From NCBI GenBank assembly GCA_963842155.1, contig CAWJFP010000028.1, positions 62,001 to 126,000 on the forward strand: 64,000 nt of DNA, written 5' to 3'. The notes beneath the pieces are model-generated. The model searched no databases. It was given only the letters and a program-made list of their open reading frames with translations, and was not told the origin of the DNA. Origin of the DNA: CAWJFP01 sp963842155. Lineage in GTDB: Bacteria; Pseudomonadota; Alphaproteobacteria; JACZXZ01. The translations under genes were made by a program, and so were the position numbers. Of this stretch, positions 20,207-28,559 are shown piece by piece (the stretch's first letter is position 1; each line of letters starts with the position of its first letter).

Positions 20207-20626
20207 ATGCTTCAGCCGAAGCGGACGAAATACCGCAAGCAACACAAGGGCCGCGTCAAGGGCGTCGCCTGGTCGGGCACGGCGCTCAATTTCGGCGCCT
20301 ACGGCCTGAAGGCGATCGAGCCGGGCCGGGTCACCGCGCGCCAGATCGAGGCGGCGCGGCGCGCGCTCACGCGCCACATCAAGCGTGTGGGGCGCGTCTG
20401 GATCCGCATCTTCCCCGACGTGCCGGTGTCGAAGAAGCCGGCCGAGGTGCGCATGGGGTCGGGCAAGGGCGCGCCGGAGTTCTGGTGCTGCCGCGTCCAT
20501 CCCGGGCGCATCATGTTCGAGATGGACGGTGTGCCGCGGACGATCGCGGTCCAGGCCATGGAGCTCGCGGCGGCGAAGCTGCCGATCCGCACCAAGTTCG
20601 TGGCCCGTCTCGGCGAGGAGCACTGA
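20207..20626 (+). CDS. rplP: 50S ribosomal protein L16
   Basis: The 139-residue product begins LQPKRTKYRKQHKGRVKG and carries GRVWIRIFPDVPVSKKPAEVRMGSGKG. The residue normally hydroxylated by YcfD-type oxygenases lies in this segment. L16 helps position A- and P-site tRNAs. A three-base gap separates it from rpmC. Confidence 0.98.
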   Translation: MLQPKRTKYRKQHKGRVKGVAWSGTALNFGAYGLKAIEPGRVTARQIEAARRALTRHIKRVGRVWIRIFPDVPVSKKPAEVRMGSGKGAPEFWCCRVHPGRIMFEMDGVPRTIAVQAMELAAAKLPIRTKFVARLGEEH

Positions 20627-20629
20627 GCC

Positions 20630-20830
20630 ATGAGCGAAGCCGAGGACCTGCGCGCCAAGACCATGGACGAGCTCAAGGACCAGCTCTACGGCCTGCGCAA
20701 GGAGGCGTTCAACCTGCGCTTCCGGCGCGCCAGCGGCCAGCTCGAGAATACCGCCGAGGTGCGGCGCGTGCGGCGCGACATCGCGCGCCTCAAGACGGTG
20801 CTGGGCGAGCGCCGCCGGCAGGCCAAGTAG
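20630..20830 (+). CDS. rpmC: 50S ribosomal protein L29
   Basis: The small 66-residue helical protein contains DELKDQLYGLRKEAFNLRFRRASGQLEN, the L29 hallmark. It lies near the tunnel exit beside L23. The order rplP-rpmC-rpsQ is conserved. Confidence 0.97.
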   Translation: MSEAEDLRAKTMDELKDQLYGLRKEAFNLRFRRASGQLENTAEVRRVRRDIARLKTVLGERRRQAK

Positions 20831-20841
20831 GAGAGGAGAGA

Positions 20842-21105
20842 ATGCCCAGGCGCGAATTGCATGGCGTGGTGGTGAGCGACAAGGCCGACAAGACCGTCGT
20901 GGTGCGCGTCGACCGGCGCGTGCAGCACCCCGTCTACAAGAAGTTCGTGGTGCGCTCGAAGAAATTCATGGCGCATGACGAAGCCAACCGCTTCAAGGTC
21001 GGCGACGCGGTGCGCATCCGCGAATGCCGGCCCTTGTCGGCGCGCAAGCGCTGGGAAGTGGTCGCGAGCGGCGCCGACGCGTCGCCCGACAGTACCGCGA
21101 GCTGA
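20842..21105 (+). CDS. rpsQ: 30S ribosomal protein S17
   Basis: The 87-residue product starts PRRELHGVVVSDKADKTVVVRV at 20842 after GGAGAGGAGAG, and contains HDEANRFKVGDAVRIRECRPLS. S17 is a primary 16S rRNA binder of the 30S body. The frame is open upstream through rplP and rpmC, but only this part is S17. Confidence 0.97.
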   Translation: MPRRELHGVVVSDKADKTVVVRVDRRVQHPVYKKFVVRSKKFMAHDEANRFKVGDAVRIRECRPLSARKRWEVVASGADASPDSTAS

Positions 21106-21140
21106 CGGCCGCGGACGATTAGAGAGAAGAGGCCAACAAG

Positions 21141-21509
21141 ATGATCCAGATGCAGACCAGCCTGGAGGTCGCCGACAATTCGGGCGCGCGCCGGGTGCAG
21201 TGCATCAAGGTGCTGGGCGGGTCCAAGCGAAAGTTCGCTTCCGTGGGCGACGTCATCGTCGTCTCGGTCAAGGACGCGATCCCGCGCGGCCGCGTCAAGA
21301 AGGGCGACGTCCACCGCGCCGTGATCGTGCGCACGGCCAAGGCGATCCGCCGCGCCGACGGCAGCTCGATCCGCTTCGACCGCAACGCGGCCGTGCTGAT
21401 CAACGCCCAGGGCGAGCCCATCGGCACCCGCATCTTCGGGCCGGTGACGCGCGAGCTGCGCGCGCGCAAGTACATGAAGATCATCTCCCTCGCGCCGGAG
21501 GTGCTGTGA
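21141..21509 (+). CDS. rplN: 50S ribosomal protein L14
   Basis: The 122-residue protein begins IQMQTSLEVADNSGARRVQCIKVLGG and ends FMKIISLAPEVL-like (KYMKIISLAPEVL), the full L14 length. L14 contributes to inter-subunit bridges. Its TGA shares a base with the rplX ATG. Confidence 0.98.
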   Translation: MIQMQTSLEVADNSGARRVQCIKVLGGSKRKFASVGDVIVVSVKDAIPRGRVKKGDVHRAVIVRTAKAIRRADGSSIRFDRNAAVLINAQGEPIGTRIFGPVTRELRARKYMKIISLAPEVL

Positions 21510-21826
21510 TGGCGTCAAGGATCAAGAAGGGCGACCGCGTCGCCGTGCTAAGCGGGCGCGACAAGGGCAAGCAAGGCGAGGTGCTCAAGGTGCTGCGCGC
21601 GGCCGACCGCGTCCTCGTCCAGGGCATCAACATCGTGAAGCGCCATACGCGCCAGTCGGCGAAGAGTTCGGGCGGCATCATCGAGCAGGAGGCGCCCATC
21701 CACGTCTCCAACCTCGCGCATCTCGACCCCAAGGACAACAAGCCGACGCGCGTCGGCTTCAAGCTCATCGATGGCGGCCGCAAGGTGCGCTACGCCAAGC
21801 GCTCCGGCGAGATCATCGACAGGTAA
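21509..21826 (+). CDS. rplX: 50S ribosomal protein L24
   Basis: The 105-residue product starts ASRIKKGDRVAVLSGRDKGKQGEV, with the KOW motif at residues 6-33. L24 initiates 50S assembly. The ATG at 21509 overlaps the rplN stop. The longer open frame beginning at 20975 is not supported. Confidence 0.97.
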   Translation: MASRIKKGDRVAVLSGRDKGKQGEVLKVLRAADRVLVQGINIVKRHTRQSAKSSGGIIEQEAPIHVSNLAHLDPKDNKPTRVGFKLIDGGRKVRYAKRSGEIIDR

Positions 21827-21831
21827 GGACA

Positions 21832-22374
21832 ATGGCAGCCAGGCTACGCGAGCATTACGACACGGTCGTCAAGCCGGATCTGATGAAGCAGTTCCAGTAC
21901 CGCAACCCCATGCAGGTGCCGAAGCTGGAGAAGATCGTCATCAATATGGGCGTGGGCGAGACGGTCGGCGACAGCAAGCGGATCAACGCCGCGACGGAGG
22001 AGCTTGCCCGCATCTCGGGCCAGCGCCCCCTCGTCACCACCGCGCGCGTCGCGATCGCCAATTTCAAGCTGCGCAAGGGCATGAAGATCGGCTGCAAGGT
22101 CACCTTGCGGCGGGACCGCATGTACGAGTTCCTCGACCGCCTGGTCACCATCGCGCTCCCGCGCGTGCGCGACTTCCGCGGCCTCTCGGACCGCAGCTTC
22201 GACGGGCGCGGCAACTACACCTTCGGCCTCAAGGAGCAGATCGTGTTCCCCGAGATCGACTACGACCAGGTCGATGCCATCCGCGGCATGGACATCACCA
22301 TCGTGACGACGGCGAAGACCAACGACGAGGCGCTGGCGCTTCTCAAGGCCTTCTCCATGCCGTTCGCGAGCTGA
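21832..22374 (+). CDS. rplE: 50S ribosomal protein L5
   Basis: The 180-residue product contains QVPKLEKIVINMGVGE and the segment DFRGLSDRSFDGRGNYTFGL-KEQ. L5 binds 5S rRNA and contacts P-site tRNA. It starts five bases after rplX. Confidence 0.98.
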   Translation: MAARLREHYDTVVKPDLMKQFQYRNPMQVPKLEKIVINMGVGETVGDSKRINAATEELARISGQRPLVTTARVAIANFKLRKGMKIGCKVTLRRDRMYEFLDRLVTIALPRVRDFRGLSDRSFDGRGNYTFGLKEQIVFPEIDYDQVDAIRGMDITIVTTAKTNDEALALLKAFSMPFAS

Positions 22375-22392
22375 TTCAAGGAGGGCCGGATC

Positions 22393-22698
22393 ATGGCCAA
22401 GAAGAGCTCCATCGAGAAGAACAACCGCCGCGCGCGCCTCGCCAAGCAGTATGCCGGCCGCCGCGCCGCGCTCAAGGCGATCGCGGCCGATCGCCAGATC
22501 GCACCCGAGGAGCGCTTCGCCGCGCGCCTCAAGCTGGCCGAGCTGCCGCGCAACAGCGCGCTGGTGCGCGTGCGCAATCGCTGCGCCATCTCGGGCCGCG
22601 CGCGCAGCTATTACCGCAAGTTCAAGCTCTCGCGCATCGCGCTCAGGGATCTCGCCGCCACCGGGCAGATTCCGGGCATGGTCAAGTCGAGCTGGTAG
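22393..22698 (+). CDS. rpsN: 30S ribosomal protein S14 (zinc-independent type)
   Basis: The 101-residue protein begins AKKSSIEKNNRRARLAKQ and ends GQIPGMVKSSW. The length and the absence of the CxxC...CxxC ribbon place it in the zinc-independent class. S14 is a late 30S-head assembly protein. Confidence 0.98.
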   Translation: MAKKSSIEKNNRRARLAKQYAGRRAALKAIAADRQIAPEERFAARLKLAELPRNSALVRVRNRCAISGRARSYYRKFKLSRIALRDLAATGQIPGMVKSSW

Positions 22699-22714
22699 AG
22701 GAGGAGATCGGCTG

Positions 22715-23113
22715 ATGTCGATGAGCGATCCCATTGGGGATATGCTGACCCGCATCCGGAACGGCCAGCGCGCCCACAAGGCGACGGTCGTCACGCCGCA
22801 TTCGCGGCTGCGCACCTTCGTGCTCGATGTGCTTAAGCGGGAAGGCTATATCCGCGGCTACAGCGAGCGCGAGGAGCGGCCGGGCGTGGTGGCGCTCGAG
22901 ATCGAGCTTAAATATCACGAGGGCGAGCCGGTGATCCGCGAGATCCAGCGCGTCTCCAAACCGGGCCGGCGGGTCTATTCGAAGATCAAGGACCTCAACC
23001 GCGTGCATGGCGGGCTCGGCATCGCCATCCTCTCCACCCCCCGCGGGGTGATGTCGGATTCGGACGCGCGCGCCGCCAATGTCGGCGGCGAGATCCTCTG
23101 CCAGGTGTTCTAG
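22715..23113 (+). CDS. rpsH: 30S ribosomal protein S8
   Basis: The 132-residue product starts SMSDPIGDMLTRIRNGQRAHK at 22715 after GGAGGAGATCGGCT. It contains ILSTPRGVMSDSDARAANVGGE, the S8 RNA-binding signature. S8 binds the 16S central domain and represses the spc operon in E. coli. Confidence 0.98.
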   Translation: MSMSDPIGDMLTRIRNGQRAHKATVVTPHSRLRTFVLDVLKREGYIRGYSEREERPGVVALEIELKYHEGEPVIREIQRVSKPGRRVYSKIKDLNRVHGGLGIAILSTPRGVMSDSDARAANVGGEILCQVF

Positions 23114-23121
23114 GAGCGGCC

Positions 23122-23655
23122 ATGTCGCGCGTAGGGAAATATCCGGTCGCCGTGCCTTCGGGCGTCGAGGTGCAGATCGCCGATGGCACCGTCAGCGTCA
23201 AGGGCAAGCTCGGCCAGCTCAAACTCGCGCTGGCCGACGATGTGGCCGCGCGCGTCGAGGACGGCAAGGTCTGGGTCGAGCCGCGCGGCGAGACCAAGCG
23301 CGCGCGCATGCTGTGGGGCACCTATCGCAGCCTGATCAACAATCTGGTGACCGGCGTCTCCAAGGGCTTCACCGTCAATCTCGAGATCGTCGGCGTCGGC
23401 TACCGCGCGGCGACGCAGGGCAAGAACCTGCAGCTCCAGCTCGGCTACAGCCACGACGTGCTCTATCCGATCCCCGAAGGAATCGCCATCAAGTGCGAGA
23501 AGCCCACGTCGATCTCGATCAGCGGCGCCGACCGGCAGCGCGTCGGCCAGGTCGCCGCCGAGATCCGCGCCATGCGCGGCCCCGAGCCCTACAAGGGCAA
23601 GGGCATCAAGTACGAGGGCGAGTACATCCTGCGCAAGGAAGGCAAGAAGAAGTAG
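23122..23655 (+). CDS. rplF: 50S ribosomal protein L6
   Basis: The 177-residue product begins SRVGKYPVAVPSGVEVQI and ends GPEPYKGKGIKYEGEYILRK plus a lysine tail, the usual L6 C-terminal signature. L6 lies near the sarcin-ricin loop. It starts eight bases after rpsH. Confidence 0.98.
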   Translation: MSRVGKYPVAVPSGVEVQIADGTVSVKGKLGQLKLALADDVAARVEDGKVWVEPRGETKRARMLWGTYRSLINNLVTGVSKGFTVNLEIVGVGYRAATQGKNLQLQLGYSHDVLYPIPEGIAIKCEKPTSISISGADRQRVGQVAAEIRAMRGPEPYKGKGIKYEGEYILRKEGKKK

Positions 23656-23664
23656 GGACGAGCC

Positions 23665-24024
23665 ATGAAGTCCGCCAAACATTTCGAGCGCCGCTCGCGG
23701 CGTGTGCGTACCAGGCTGCAGCGGAAGGCGCGCGGGCGCGTGCGCCTCTCCGTGCACCGCTCGAGCAAGAACATCTATGCCCAGGTGATCGACGACGCCA
23801 AGGGCGTCACCCTGGCCGCGGCCTCGAGCCTCGACAAGACGCTCAAGGAATACCACGCCAAGGGCTCGGACATCGAGGCCGCCAAGGCGGTCGGCAAGCT
23901 GATCGCGGAGCGCGCGATCGCCGCCGGCGTCAAGGAGGTGGTGTTCGACCGCGGCGGCTATCTCTATCATGGCCGGGTCAAGGCCCTGGCCGACGCCGCC
24001 CGCGAAGGCGGCCTGTCGTTCTAG
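23665..24024 (+). CDS. rplR: 50S ribosomal protein L18
   Basis: The 119-residue product contains RLSVHRSSKNIYAQVIDDAKG and ends VFDRGGYLYHGRVKALADAA plus REGGLSF. L18 binds 5S rRNA together with L5. Confidence 0.98.
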   Translation: MKSAKHFERRSRRVRTRLQRKARGRVRLSVHRSSKNIYAQVIDDAKGVTLAAASSLDKTLKEYHAKGSDIEAAKAVGKLIAERAIAAGVKEVVFDRGGYLYHGRVKALADAAREGGLSF

Positions 24025-24037
24025 GAGAACGGAGCAG

Positions 24038-24619
24038 ATGGCAAGAAACACGGGCCAGCGCGAGTCGCGCGAGGACGGCGAGCTCGTCGAAAAGCTGGTC
24101 AGCATCAATCGCGTCGCCAAGGTAGTGAAGGGCGGCCGGCGTTTCGGCTTCGCCGCGATCGTCGTGGTGGGCGACGGCAAGGGCCGCGTCGGCCACGGCT
24201 CGGGCAAGGCGCGTGAGGTGCCCGAGGCGATCCGCAAGGCGACGGAGCAGGCCAAGCGCTCGCTCGTCCGCGTCCCCTTGCGCGAGGGCCGCACCCTCCA
24301 TCACGACGTGCTCGGCCAGTATGGCGCCGGACGGGTGGTGGTGCGCTCGGCGCCCGCCGGCACCGGCATCATCGCGGGCGGCCCCATGCGCGCCATCTTC
24401 GAGTGCCTGGGCGTGCAGGACGTGGTCGCCAAGTCGATCGGCTCGACCAACCCGCACAACATGATCAAGGCGACCTTCTCGGCCCTCGATTCGGCCGTCG
24501 CACCGCGCCAGATCGCCGCCAAGCGCAACAAGAAGGTGAGCGAGATCATCGGCCGGCGCGGCGCCGAGGCCAAGGAGCAGGGGGCCAAGGAGCAGCCGGC
24601 CAGGGAGCAATCGGCATGA
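24038..24619 (+). CDS. rpsE: 30S ribosomal protein S5
   Basis: The 193-residue product starts ARNTGQRESREDGELVEKL at 24038. The signature VVKGGRRFGFAAIVVVGD and the GTGIIAGGPMRAIFE segment are intact. S5 guards decoding fidelity and the mRNA entry channel. The C-terminal tail EAKEQGAKEQPAREQSA is a short degenerate repeat beyond the usual fold. It overlaps rpmD by ATGA. Confidence 0.97.
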   Translation: MARNTGQRESREDGELVEKLVSINRVAKVVKGGRRFGFAAIVVVGDGKGRVGHGSGKAREVPEAIRKATEQAKRSLVRVPLREGRTLHHDVLGQYGAGRVVVRSAPAGTGIIAGGPMRAIFECLGVQDVVAKSIGSTNPHNMIKATFSALDSAVAPRQIAAKRNKKVSEIIGRRGAEAKEQGAKEQPAREQSA

Positions 24620-24816
24620 GCGAGGGCTCGCCCAAGAAGAGGATCAAGATCACCCAGATCGGCAGTCCGATCGGGCGCGAGCGCTATCAGCGCGCGACGC
24701 TCAAGGGCCTCGGCCTCAACAAGATGCACCGCACCGTCGAGCTCGAGGACACGCCCTCCGTGCGCGGCATGATCGACCGCGTCCATCACCTCGTGCGCGT
24801 CGTGGGCGAAGGCTGA
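24616..24816 (+). CDS. rpmD: 50S ribosomal protein L30
   Basis: The 66-residue product begins SEGSPKKRIKITQIGSPIGR and continues YQRATLKGLGLNKMHRTVEL, the L30 signature. The ATG at 24616 overlaps the rpsE stop. The longer frame from 24403 is spurious. Confidence 0.96.
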   Translation: MSEGSPKKRIKITQIGSPIGRERYQRATLKGLGLNKMHRTVELEDTPSVRGMIDRVHHLVRVVGEG

Positions 24817-24841
24817 ACCCCGCAAAGCCAGGACCGACAAC

Positions 24842-25336
24842 ATGAAGCTCAACCAGATTTCCGACAATCCTGGCGCCCATAAGCGGACGAAGCGGCTCGG
24901 CCGCGGCATCGGCTCGGGCAAGGGCAAGACCTCGGCGCGCGGCGGCAAGGGCCAGACCGCGCGCAGCGGCGTCTCGCTCCTCGGCTTCGAGGGCGGCCAG
25001 ATGCCGCTCTACCGCCGCCTGCCCAAGCGCGGCTTCCGCAATCCCTTCCGCAAGGATTTCGCCGAGGTCAATCTCGGCCGCCTGCAGGAGGCGATCGCCG
25101 CCGGCCGGCTCGACGCGGCCCGGCCGATCGACGAGAAGGCGCTCCTCGCCGCCGGCCTCGCGCGGAAGTCCCGCGACGGGGTGCGACTGCTTGCAAAGGG
25201 CAAGATCAAGGCCAAGATAGAGATCACGGTGGCGGGCGCCTCCAAGGCGGCGCTCGACGCGGTCGCCAAGGCCGGCGGCCAGGTCACCGTGACGACGCCG
25301 CCCAAGGCCGCGGCGCCGGCCCCCGCCGAGGCCTGA
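24842..25336 (+). CDS. rplO: 50S ribosomal protein L15
   Basis: The 164-residue product starts KLNQISDNPGAHKRTKRLGRG with the glycine/lysine-rich N-terminal region and the GFEGGQMPLYRRLPKRGF signature. An Ala/Pro-rich tail (PPKAAAPAPAEA) extends the C-terminus. L15 is a late 50S assembly protein and lies directly before secY in the spc order. Confidence 0.97.
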   Translation: MKLNQISDNPGAHKRTKRLGRGIGSGKGKTSARGGKGQTARSGVSLLGFEGGQMPLYRRLPKRGFRNPFRKDFAEVNLGRLQEAIAAGRLDAARPIDEKALLAAGLARKSRDGVRLLAKGKIKAKIEITVAGASKAALDAVAKAGGQVTVTTPPKAAAPAPAEA

Positions 25337-25361
25337 GCCAGGCCCCCTTCCGGAGAGATCC

Positions 25362-26705
25362 ATGGCGTCCGCCGCCGAACAGCTAGCCGCCAGCCTCAAT
25401 TTCGGCGCCTTCGCGAAGGCGACCGAGCTCAAGAAGCGCATCTGGTTCACCCTGGGCGCCATGGTGATCTATCGCCTCGGCACTTATATCCCCGTGCCGG
25501 GCATCGACCCGACCGCGCTCGCCGACGTCTTCAGCCAGAACTCGCACGGCATCCTCGGCATGTTCGACATGTTCGCGGGCGGCGCGTTGCGCCGCTTCAG
25601 CATGTTCGCCCTCAACGTGATGCCCTACATCTCCTCGGCCATCATCATGCAGCTGCTGACGTCGATCGTGCCCTCGCTCGAGGCGCTGAAGAAGGAGGGC
25701 GAGCAAGGCCGCAAGAGGATCAACCAATATACCCGCTACGGCACGGTCCTCCTGGCGGCGTTCCAGTCCTACGGCCTCGCCATCGGGCTCGAGGGGATGA
25801 GCGGCAGCCACGGGCCTGCGGTGGTGGACCCCGGCATCTTCTTCCGCATCGAGACCGTGCTCACGCTGACCGGCGGCACCCTCTTCCTCATGTGGCTCGG
25901 GGAGCAGGTAACGGCGCGCGGGGTGGGCAACGGTGTCTCGCTCATCATCTTCTCGGGCATCGTCGCCAACTTGCCGAACGCGGTGGCCCAGACCCTCGAG
26001 CTCGGCCGCACCGGCGCGATCTCGCCCGTCACCATCATGGCCCTCATCGTCATGGCGGTGGTCGTCATCGGCGTGATCGTCTTCGTCGAGCGCGCCCAGC
26101 GCCGCATCATCGTGCAATACCCCAAGCGGCAACAGGGCAGCCGCGTCTTCGGGGGCGAGAGCTCGCATCTGCCGCTCAAGCTCAACGCCTCGGGCGTCAT
26201 CCCGCCGATCTTCGCGAGTTCGCTGCTGCTGCTGCCCGTCACCGTGGCCGGCTTCTCCGGCAGCCAGGGCCCCGATTGGCTCCAAGCCATCACCGCCTAT
26301 ATGGGCCATGGCAGGCCGCTCTACATGGTGGGCTATGTCGCGCTCATCGTCTTCTTCTGCTTCTTCTATTCCTCAATCGTGTTCAATCCGACCGATACGG
26401 CCGAGAACTTGAAGAAATACGGCGGCTTTATCCCGGGCATCAGGCCGGGCAAGAATACCGCCGACTATCTGCATTACATCCTGACGCGCTTGACGGTGAT
26501 CGGTGCCATCTACCTCTCGGTGATCTGCCTCTTGCCGGAAATCCTGATCTCGCAATATTCCGTGCCGTTCTATTTCGGCGGCACCAGCCTCCTGATCGCC
26601 GTCTCGGTCACCATGGACACGGTCGCCCAGATCCAGGCCCACCTGCTGGCGCATCAATATGAGGGGCTGATCAAGAAGTCCAAGCTGCGGGGCAGGCGCG
26701 GATGA
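25362..26705 (+). CDS. secY: Protein translocase subunit SecY
   Basis: The 447-residue membrane protein has ten predicted hydrophobic segments. Signature stretches include YRLGTYIPVPGIDPTAL, the plug region GGALRRFSMFALNVMPYISSAIIMQ and the cytoplasmic loop QYPKRQQGSRVFGG. SecY is the channel of the Sec translocon for export and membrane insertion. It overlaps adk by ATGA. Confidence 0.99.
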   Translation: MASAAEQLAASLNFGAFAKATELKKRIWFTLGAMVIYRLGTYIPVPGIDPTALADVFSQNSHGILGMFDMFAGGALRRFSMFALNVMPYISSAIIMQLLTSIVPSLEALKKEGEQGRKRINQYTRYGTVLLAAFQSYGLAIGLEGMSGSHGPAVVDPGIFFRIETVLTLTGGTLFLMWLGEQVTARGVGNGVSLIIFSGIVANLPNAVAQTLELGRTGAISPVTIMALIVMAVVVIGVIVFVERAQRRIIVQYPKRQQGSRVFGGESSHLPLKLNASGVIPPIFASSLLLLPVTVAGFSGSQGPDWLQAITAYMGHGRPLYMVGYVALIVFFCFFYSSIVFNPTDTAENLKKYGGFIPGIRPGKNTADYLHYILTRLTVIGAIYLSVICLLPEILISQYSVPFYFGGTSLLIAVSVTMDTVAQIQAHLLAHQYEGLIKKSKLRGRRG

Positions 26706-27397
26706 ATCTTCTGGTCTTGGGGCCGCCGGGCTCGGGCAAGGGCACCCAGTCGAAGCGCCTCCAGGACCGGCTGGGCCTGATCCAGATCTCGACCGGCGAC
26801 ATGCTGCGCGCGGCCGCCAAGGCCGGCACGGAGATCGGCAGGCAGGCCAAGGCCATCATGGACAAGGGCGGGCTGGTGCCCGACGACATCGTCATCGGCC
26901 TCATCGCCGACCGCATCCTCGAGCCCGATGCTCGCAGCGGCTTCGTCCTCGACGGCTTCCCGCGCACGGCGGCGCAGGCCGAGGCCCTCGACCGCATGCT
27001 CGCCGCCAAGAATCTGCGGCTCGACCATGTGATCGAGCTCAAGGTGGACGAGGACGCGCTGGTGCGCCGCATCGCCGGACGCTATGCCTGCGCCAAATGC
27101 GGGGCAGGCTACCATGACGATTTTCAGCGGCCCGAACGGCCCGGCGTCTGCGACGTTTGCGGCTCGACCGAGTTCGTCCGTCGCGCCGACGACAATGCCG
27201 AGACGGTCAAGCGGCGCCTCGCCACCTACCGGGCCCAGACCGCGCCCGTGCTGCCCTATTACGAGCATAAGGGCATCCTCGCGCGGGTGGACGGCATGGC
27301 CCCCATCGACGAGGTCACGCGGCAGATCCAGAGCGTCCTCGGTCGCGCCAAGCCCTTGAGGGCGGCCAGCGCGGGCGAGGGCGCGCATCATTCATGA
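26702..27397 (+). CDS. adk: Adenylate kinase, long form with Cys4 LID
   Basis: The 231-residue enzyme has the P-loop GPPGSGKGTQ at residues 7-16 and DGFPRTAAQAE. It interconverts ATP, ADP and AMP. The LID contains CAKCGAGYHDDF followed by CDVCGSTEF, giving four Cys in the zinc-binding pattern known from some bacterial adenylate kinases, so zinc in the LID is inferred. The secY-adk overlap is conserved in the spc cluster. Confidence 0.98.
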   Translation: MNLLVLGPPGSGKGTQSKRLQDRLGLIQISTGDMLRAAAKAGTEIGRQAKAIMDKGGLVPDDIVIGLIADRILEPDARSGFVLDGFPRTAAQAEALDRMLAAKNLRLDHVIELKVDEDALVRRIAGRYACAKCGAGYHDDFQRPERPGVCDVCGSTEFVRRADDNAETVKRRLATYRAQTAPVLPYYEHKGILARVDGMAPIDEVTRQIQSVLGRAKPLRAASAGEGAHHS

Positions 27398-27420
27398 CGA
27401 AGTCGTGCCGGGCGGGCGTC

Positions 27421-27501
27421 GGCGCCCGCCGTCCATATGTGGCAGGCAGCTATGCTGCCACGGGCGCGGCGCCCGCCGTCCATATGTGGCAGGCAGCTAT
27501 G
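27421..27501 (+). repeat. Duplicated 34-bp palindromic unit between adk and rpsM
   Basis: A 34-bp sequence (27421-27454) recurs exactly at 27468-27501, a period of 47. Each copy begins with a GC hairpin, GCGGGCG/CGCCCGC before the first and CGGGCG/CGCCCG before the second, then runs into a shared CCGTCCATATGTGGCAGGCA segment. In the first copy GTGGCAG also pairs with the CTGCCAC at 27455-27461. No T-run follows. It lies between the adk stop and the rpsM promoter, so it may dampen read-through or stabilise mRNA ends. Confidence 0.8.
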
Positions 27502-27524
27502 CGGCCTGCGCGGAGATAACCCTG

Positions 27525-27552
27525 TTGACGCGGCGGCTTTCCGGCCTATAAT
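27525..27552 (+). promoter_or_regulatory. Near-consensus sigma-70 promoter for rpsM-rpsK-rpoA-rplQ
   Basis: TTGACG at 27525-27530 is followed after 16 bases by a perfect TATAAT at 27547-27552. Start of transcription is expected near 27559, about 80 nt before the rpsM GTG. This is the best vegetative promoter in the window and makes the alpha group independently expressed from the genes before it. Confidence 0.8.
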
Positions 27553-27638
27553 TCGTGTCCCCTCGGCCGGGCGGCCGTCTAGGGGCGTCTTGTCGTGGCT
27601 TAAGGCCTTTCCCGGCTGGTTTCCAAGGAGTTTAGGGC

Positions 27639-28013
27639 GTGGCGCGTATCGCGGGCGTGAATATTCCGACCCAGAAGCGGGTCGAGGTCGCCTTGACCTA
27701 CATCTATGGGATCGGCCCGACCAAGGCGAAGGAGATCTGCACCAAGGTCGGCATTCCCGAGGCGCGGCGGGTGAGCGAGCTCACCGAGCAGGAGGTCATC
27801 CGCATCCGCGAGACGATCGACCGGGAATATCAGGTCGAGGGCGATCTCCGGCGCGAGGTGGCGATGAACATCAAGCGCCTGCTCGACCTCGGCTGCTATC
27901 GCGGGCTGCGCCATCGCCGCGGGCTGCCGGTGCGGGGCCAGCGCACCCATACCAACGCCCGCACGCGCAAGGGCAAAGCGCGGCCGATCGCCGGCAAGAA
28001 GAAGGCCATCTGA
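27639..28013 (+). CDS. rpsM: 30S ribosomal protein S13
   Basis: The 124-residue product uses a GTG start at 27639 (ARIAGVNIPTQKRVEVALTY) after CAAGGAG. It ends RGQRTHTNARTRKGKARPI plus AGKKKAI. S13 bridges the subunits through the 30S head. rpmJ and infA, which precede rpsM in some bacteria, are absent here, as is usual in alphaproteobacteria. Confidence 0.98.
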   Translation: MARIAGVNIPTQKRVEVALTYIYGIGPTKAKEICTKVGIPEARRVSELTEQEVIRIRETIDREYQVEGDLRREVAMNIKRLLDLGCYRGLRHRRGLPVRGQRTHTNARTRKGKARPIAGKKKAI

Positions 28014-28049
28014 CGCGCGCGAGATTTTTGACGGTTGGAGACCAGGCAT

Positions 28050-28439
28050 ATGGCGAAGGCAGCAGCTCCGCGGCGGCGCCGCGAGCGCAAGAACATCACG
28101 TCGGGCACGGCGCATGTGAATGCGACGTTCAACAACACCGTGATCACGATCACCGACGCACAGGGCAACGCGATCGCCTGGTCGTCGGCCGGCTCGCAGG
28201 GCTTCAAGGGCTCGCGCAAATCCACCCCCTACGCCGCCCAGATGGCGGCCGAGGACGCCGGGCGCAAGGCCATGGAGCACGGCATGAAGACGCTCGAGAT
28301 CTATGTGAAGGGGCCGGGCGCGGGGCGCGAATTGGCCTTGCGCGCGCTGCAGAACGTGGGTTTCACGATCACCGCGATTCGCGACGTGACGCCCATTCCG
28401 CACAACGGCTGCCGGCCGCCCAAGCGCCGGCGGGTATAG
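28050..28439 (+). CDS. rpsK: 30S ribosomal protein S11
   Basis: I start at the ATG at 28050 (AKAAAPRRRRERKNITSGTAHV), giving 129 residues; a TTG 15 bases upstream is less likely. The motifs NATFNNTVITITDAQGNA and RDVTPIPHNGCRPPKRRRV are typical. S11 forms part of the platform near the E site. Confidence 0.98.
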   Translation: MAKAAAPRRRRERKNITSGTAHVNATFNNTVITITDAQGNAIAWSSAGSQGFKGSRKSTPYAAQMAAEDAGRKAMEHGMKTLEIYVKGPGAGRELALRALQNVGFTITAIRDVTPIPHNGCRPPKRRRV

Positions 28440-28473
28440 CGCCCGAAGCGGCCCCGCGCGGGCCGGAATGAGA

Positions 28474-28539
28474 GGCCGGACGCCCCGAGGCGCTCGGCCG
28501 CTTTTGGATAACGGATTTGGCGCGGACCCCGGGGTCCGC
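28474..28539 (+). promoter_or_regulatory. Two inverted repeats in the rpsK-rpoA spacer
   Basis: The first stem is GGCCG (28474-28478) with CGGCC (28495-28499), followed by TTTT at 28502-28505, a weak attenuator shape. The second is a perfect 18-bp palindrome, GCGGACCCC/GGGGTCCGC at 28522-28539, ending about 10 bases before the rpoA ribosome site. A role in tuning rpoA relative to the ribosomal genes is inference only. Confidence 0.4.
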
Positions 28540-28559
28540 CATAGCACGGAGAGAGTCCC

